Origin: Actinomycetes bacterium
GTDB taxonomy: Bacteria; Actinomycetota; Aquicultoria; Aquicultorales; Aquicultoraceae
Length of the DNA stretch: 64,000 bases
NCBI GenBank assembly: GCA_021794835.1
Contig: JAJYQA010000009.1
Location: 1-64,000, forward strand
Direction: 5' to 3'
Each line of letters starts with the position of its first letter. Positions within the stretch are counted from its first letter, which is position 1. The translations under genes were made by a program, and so were the position numbers. Below are positions 60,362 through 64,000 of the stretch, piece after piece. The notes below the pieces were generated by a model. The model was not told the DNA's origin. It worked only from the letters and a program-made list of their open reading frames with translations, and made no database searches.

Positions 60362-61561
60362 CTAAACTAGCAACCGTGCTAAAACTGAAGTTGCTGCGTC
60401 TATTTCTGCCTCTGTGATACAAAGAGGCGGCAGGAATCTTAAAATATTACCGCCTATATTATTCGCAACTATACCCTCTTTGAGAAGAGCTAACACGATA
60501 TCTTTTGCGTTATTTTGCGCAAGCTCAACGGCAAGCATCAAGCCACGGCCCCTTATCTCCTTAACAATATCGGTATTTGCTTTTATATCTTCAAGCTTTT
60601 GCCTAAAATACGCACCGACATTACGGCAATTCTCGAGCAAACCCTCGTCCTCGATGACTTTTATTGTAGCAAGAGCCGCCGCGCAGACAACCGGACCGCC
60701 ACCAAACGTCGAGCCGTGCTCACCTGGGCTAAATACAGAGGCCTTCTCGCTTGCAACCAAAACGCCGATGGGAAGCCCGCTGCCAATACCTTTGGCAAGA
60801 GTCATAATATCGGGGGTAACGCCAAAGCCTTCGTAGGCAAACATAGTACCGGTCCTTCCCATACCAGTCTGCACCTCATCAAATATTAAAAGGATGTTAT
60901 GCTCATCGCAAAGCGCACGAACCTCTTTTAAGTATTCCTCGTCACAGGGATAGACGCCGCCTTCACCCTGGATAGGCTCAAGCATAATGGCACATGTTTT
61001 CTCATTTATCTCTTTCTTTAGAGCATCGATATCGTTTAGCGGGACATGTTTAAACCCAGGGGGCATTGGCTCAAATGGTTTTTGCTTATCAGGCTGTCCT
61101 GTTGCGGCAAGTGTCTTCATCGTCCGCCCGTGAAAAGACCTTAAGGCGGTTATTATTTCAAATGCTTCCTCTTTGCCATTTAGTTTGGCATAGCGGCGGG
61201 CCAGCTTTATTGCACCCTCGTTTGCCTCAGCCCCGCTGTTTGCAAAGAAGCACTTGTCGCCAAAGGATATCTCGGTAATTTTTTTAGCAAGCTCTAGTTG
61301 AGGCTTCGTATAGTAGAGGTTGGACACATGTATCAGCGATTCAACTTGATTTTTGACCGCCTCAACCACTGCCGGATGGCAATGCCCAATATTTGTGACC
61401 CCAATGCCGCTTAGGAGATCGAGATACTCCTTGCCGGTCTCATCCCACAACCGGGTGCCCTTGCCTTTAACAAAAGTAACCGGCAGACGACCATATGTCG
61501 ACATATGATGCGCTTGATCTAGCTGTATTAAGCTCTCCAGGTTTGTGGTTGTTGTGCTCAT
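60362..61561 (-). CDS. argD: Acetylornithine aminotransferase
   Basis: The 399-aa PLP enzyme has FANSGAEANEGAIKLAR, the PLP-contact LLIFDEVQTGMGRTG, and the Schiff-base lysine in MTLAKGIGSGLPIG, followed by HGSTFGGGPV. It converts N-acetylglutamate semialdehyde to N-acetylornithine with glutamate. It is 2 bp from argB, so tightly coupled. Confidence 0.96.
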   Translation of the reverse strand: MSTTTTNLESLIQLDQAHHMSTYGRLPVTFVKGKGTRLWDETGKEYLDLLSGIGVTNIGHCHPAVVEAVKNQVESLIHVSNLYYTKPQLELAKKITEISFGDKCFFANSGAEANEGAIKLARRYAKLNGKEEAFEIITALRSFHGRTMKTLAATGQPDKQKPFEPMPPGFKHVPLNDIDALKKEINEKTCAIMLEPIQGEGGVYPCDEEYLKEVRALCDEHNILLIFDEVQTGMGRTGTMFAYEGFGVTPDIMTLAKGIGSGLPIGVLVASEKASVFSPGEHGSTFGGGPVVCAAALATIKVIEDEGLLENCRNVGAYFRQKLEDIKANTDIVKEIRGRGLMLAVELAQNNAKDIVLALLKEGIVANNIGGNILRFLPPLCITEAEIDAATSVLARLLV

Positions 61562-61563
61562 AG

Positions 61564-62439
61564 TTATGTCTCCGTTATCATCGTTCCGACGCCCCGGTCG
61601 GTAAATATCTCAAGTAAAAGCGCGTGCGGGATAGTCCCGTTCAATATGTGCGAGCGGCTTACGCCCGCCTTAAGTGCTGTAACGCACCCCTCGACTTTAG
61701 GGAGCATCCCCTGCTGTATCTCCTTGTTTGCCAACTTCTCTTCACAGTCGATAAGCTTAAGCTCGGATATCAAAGAATCCTTATTCTCAAAATCTTTATA
61801 CAGACCATCAACATCGGTTAAGAAGATTATCTTGTCGGCTTTAAGTGCCGCGGCAATTTCACCGGCTACCTTATCCGCATTGATGTTATAGCTCATACCG
61901 TCCTCGCCCACGCCAACGGTAGCTACCACAGGAATAAAGTCATCCTTTATCAGGTTATTTAACACCTCGGCGTTTATCTTGCTAACCTCACCGACATAAC
62001 CAAGATCAACTCCGTCCAACTGCTTTTTTTCGGCTATGATGAGATTGCCGTCATCGCCACTTACACCAACCGCCAGCCTACCATGACGGTTAATAAGCGA
62101 CACTATTTCTTTATTTATTTTCCCCACGAGAACCATCTTTACAATATCGATTGTATCTTTATCGGTAACGCGCAGACCATTTACAAACTTTACTTCTTTG
62201 CCCATGGCTTTCATATGCCGTGATACCTCAGGGCCGCCGCCATGCACAATAACCGGATTAAGGCCTACATACTTCATAAGCACGATATCGGTTGCGACGA
62301 CTTCCTTTAAATCCTCGCGCTCCATAGCCGCACCACCGTATTTTATCACAACCGTCTTACCATGATACTCTTTTATGTATGGTAAAGCCTCGGTAAGTAT
62401 CTGAGCTTTTTCCATAACCACCTGCATATCGACTACCAT
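61564..62439 (-). CDS. argB: Acetylglutamate kinase
   Basis: The 291-aa amino-acid kinase has VVIKYGGAAM, PVIVHGGGPEVSRHMKAMG, the NINADKVAGEIAAALKADKIIFLTD segment and GGVGTMIT-type end (DRGVGTMITET). The N-terminal helix (MQVVMEKAQILTEALPYIKEY) is typical of the arginine-inhibited hexameric form, so feedback control by arginine is likely (inference). Start at 62439 lacks a strong ribosome binding site; internal ATGs at residues 5 and 9 are possible. Confidence 0.96.
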   Translation of the reverse strand: MVVDMQVVMEKAQILTEALPYIKEYHGKTVVIKYGGAAMEREDLKEVVATDIVLMKYVGLNPVIVHGGGPEVSRHMKAMGKEVKFVNGLRVTDKDTIDIVKMVLVGKINKEIVSLINRHGRLAVGVSGDDGNLIIAEKKQLDGVDLGYVGEVSKINAEVLNNLIKDDFIPVVATVGVGEDGMSYNINADKVAGEIAAALKADKIIFLTDVDGLYKDFENKDSLISELKLIDCEEKLANKEIQQGMLPKVEGCVTALKAGVSRSHILNGTIPHALLLEIFTDRGVGTMITET

Positions 62440-62473
62440 CTAATTATTCACCCTCACCCCGGGCCCCCGGACC

Positions 62474-63688
62474 CTAAGTATGATATTCTGCGTTTATCTT
62501 CACATAATCGTAGCTAAAATCGCATGTCCAAACGCGGGCGCTGCCGTTTCCGATGTTTAGGTTAATGGTAACTTTTATATCCTTTGCCTTCAAAACAGCG
62601 TTTACCCTAGCGGAATTATATGCTGCTATGCTTCCGCCATCTATTAACTTCTCGTCACCGTAATAGACATCGATTTTTTTGGGATCAACCTCCGCGCCTG
62701 AATACCCGACCGCGGCAACCACTCTGCCCCAATTGGCATCCTCCCCAAAGAACGCGGTCTTTACCAGGTTGGAGTTGGCAACAGCCATAGCCGCCTTTTT
62801 TGCATCGGCATCGTCTAGCGCACCGGTTACATCTAGCTCAATAAACTTGGTCGCGCCCTCGCCATCACGCACAATTAGCTTGGCAAGTTCTACACAAACC
62901 TGGCTAAGTGCTTCTTGAAACACCGCTGCATTTGTTGCATCTATTTCAACTCCCGACTCACCGTTGGCCATAACAACCGCCATGTCGTTTGTGCTGGTAT
63001 CCCCATCCACTGTGATTGAGTTAAACGACTTATCGACGGATGACCTCAAGAAATCGTTGAGCATCCCGGATGGTATTGCCGCATCAGTTGTTATAAAAGC
63101 AAGCATCGTAGCCATGTTGGGGGCGATCATTCCCGAGCCCTTGGCCATTCCACCAACTACAACATTCTTGCCGTTCGTCTCAAAAGAGACCGCATACTCC
63201 TTCAAAAAAGTATCGGTGGTTATTATCGCCTCGGCAGCATCAAAACCGCCAATTTTAGATAGTTTACCGGCAGCTTCTTTAATACCGGCTTCAACGTTTT
63301 GCATGGGAAGTGGGCTGCCGATGATACCGGTTGAGGCAACGACAACGTTGTGCTGGTCGACCCCAACAGCCTCGCCGGCAATCCGCGCCATCCTCGCCGC
63401 GTCAAGTTCTCCCTGTTCTCCGGCGTATGCGTTTGCAATCCCACTATTTACAACAACTACTTGCGCTTTACCGTCAGCCAAGTGTTTCTTACTGACCTGA
63501 ACCGGTGCTGCGGCAACTTTATTAGTTGTAAATACCGCAGCGGCCGAGCATACCTTATCTGATACAACAAGTGCGATATCCTTGCGCCCGCTTGCCTTTA
63601 TGCCACAGGCAAGCCCCGCTGCTTTAAATCCCTTAGCAGCAGTTACCCCACCTTTTATTTGCTTTATGTTAATCTTAGTTGCACTCAC
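62474..63688 (-). CDS. argJ: Glutamate N-acetyltransferase/amino-acid acetyltransferase
   Basis: The 404-aa enzyme has GSGMIAPNMATMLAFITTDA, where autocleavage before the Thr of the ATML motif makes the alpha and beta chains and the new N-terminal Thr is the nucleophile. It also has VNSGIANAYAG and TVDGDTSTNDM. It recycles acetyl groups from acetylornithine to glutamate and, in bifunctional forms, also uses acetyl-CoA; the sequence does not settle which. No argA or argE is visible, consistent with the cyclic pathway. Confidence 0.96.
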   Translation of the reverse strand: MSATKINIKQIKGGVTAAKGFKAAGLACGIKASGRKDIALVVSDKVCSAAAVFTTNKVAAAPVQVSKKHLADGKAQVVVVNSGIANAYAGEQGELDAARMARIAGEAVGVDQHNVVVASTGIIGSPLPMQNVEAGIKEAAGKLSKIGGFDAAEAIITTDTFLKEYAVSFETNGKNVVVGGMAKGSGMIAPNMATMLAFITTDAAIPSGMLNDFLRSSVDKSFNSITVDGDTSTNDMAVVMANGESGVEIDATNAAVFQEALSQVCVELAKLIVRDGEGATKFIELDVTGALDDADAKKAAMAVANSNLVKTAFFGEDANWGRVVAAVGYSGAEVDPKKIDVYYGDEKLIDGGSIAAYNSARVNAVLKAKDIKVTINLNIGNGSARVWTCDFSYDYVKINAEYHT

Positions 63689-63760
63689 CTTTTTCGCCTA
63701 TCTAATTGTAGTTATCTTATTTATTAATCCGCCATTTAAAAATTCGTAATTCGGCATTCC

Positions 63761-64000
63761 CTATGGTACTAAACCAATACCCTTCAATCCCATATCCTGC
63801 GGGAAACCAAGCATGATATTCATATTTTGAATCGCCTGCCCGGATGCCCCCTTAACTAGATTATCAATCGCCGATATAGCGATAATCCTGCCCGTCCTGT
63901 CATCATAGGCAAGACCTATATGACAAAAGTTTGACCCTATAACATTTTTGGTCTCCGGGTATTTGCCTTTCGGAAGAACATGGACAAACGGCTTATCTTT
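63761..64000 (-). CDS. argC: N-acetyl-gamma-glutamyl-phosphate reductase, C-terminal part (cut by window edge)
   Basis: The last 80 codons are present. They read [60 protein letters not shown] and [19 protein letters not shown], ending at TAG. This is the highly conserved C-terminus of ArgC. The enzyme reduces N-acetylglutamyl phosphate with NADPH. It would be first gene of the arginine cluster; its catalytic cysteine and any ARG boxes lie outside the window. Confidence 0.95.
   Translation of the reverse strand, partial: KDKPFVHVLPKGKYPETKNVIGSNFCHIGLAYDDRTGRIIAISAIDNLVKGASGQAIQNMNIMLGFPQDMGLKGIGLVP

Noticed and set aside
62964-63500. 178-aa plus-strand ORF
   Set aside because: It is antisense to argJ; composition is Ala/Pro/Ser-rich as expected for a shadow frame.

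Overview
This window is a 64 kb bacterial chromosomal segment that is densely coded and of moderate GC by eye. It has housekeeping, cell-wall, stress-response and amino-acid genes plus a few accessory insertions. The lineage cannot be fixed from sequence reading alone. The arginine genes run argC-J-B-D-F-R-G-H, the order known from Mycobacterium. There is also a glucosyl-3-phosphoglycerate synthase (GpgS), a MurT/GatD pair for peptidoglycan amidation, TreT and GT20 trehalose enzymes, and a possible leaderless promoter. Together these suggest a deep-branching, moderate-GC actinobacterial-type or related Gram-positive-type bacterium (inference). No rRNA and no CRISPR array were seen.

Layout. 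1-240: the C-terminal end of a large serine recombinase reads into the 3' end of tRNA-Pro(GGG), so the left edge looks like the boundary of an integrated element. 0.3-13 kb: a stress and compatible-solute region. It holds a universal-stress-protein/GpgS fusion, a 1373-aa multi-GAF/PAS/SpoIIE phosphatase with a C-terminal anti-sigma-kinase-like ATPase and a SigB-type promoter, GalT, TreT, a GT20 synthase, and a class I aldolase/zinc dehydrogenase pair. 13-28.7 kb: transglutaminase lipoprotein, ornithine cyclodeaminase-family enzyme, U32 protein, class A PBP, murT-gatD, Nif3-like protein, 3-methyladenine glycosylase, PolX, and NDH-2 with an SDR. 28.8-31 kb: a convergent restriction-modification pair, an amino-methyltransferase and an Eco29kI-type GIY-YIG nuclease.

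31-50.3 kb: ABC exporter, CorA, small uncharacterised genes, an HD protein, a decayed DUF3795 gene, an MFS exporter, a quinone-reductase-like flavoprotein, a site-2 protease with CBS domains, a KGG stress protein, a frameshifted ATP-type PEP carboxykinase, a P-type cation ATPase, a truncated DEAD-box gene beside an RRM protein, and a polysaccharide deacetylase. 50.4-53.5 kb: a cobalt ECF transporter operon (cbiM, a CbiN-like gene, cbiQ, cbiO) behind a cobalamin riboswitch with its own terminator. 53.6-55.9 kb: a di-heme cytochrome c peroxidase-like lipoprotein and lgt. 55.9-64 kb: the arginine cluster on the minus strand, with argC cut by the window edge.

How the genes may work together. GpgS, TreT and GT20 all make glucose-based osmolytes. 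SigB-like promoter boxes occur before the SpoIIE switch protein and, less clearly, before the USP-GpgS, TreT and KGG genes, which suggests one general-stress circuit (inference). Several intergenic gaps carry dispersed degenerate repeats and palindromic units. Three genes between 36.5 and 48.8 kb are broken, two of them by single-base indels, reflecting either decay or assembly error.
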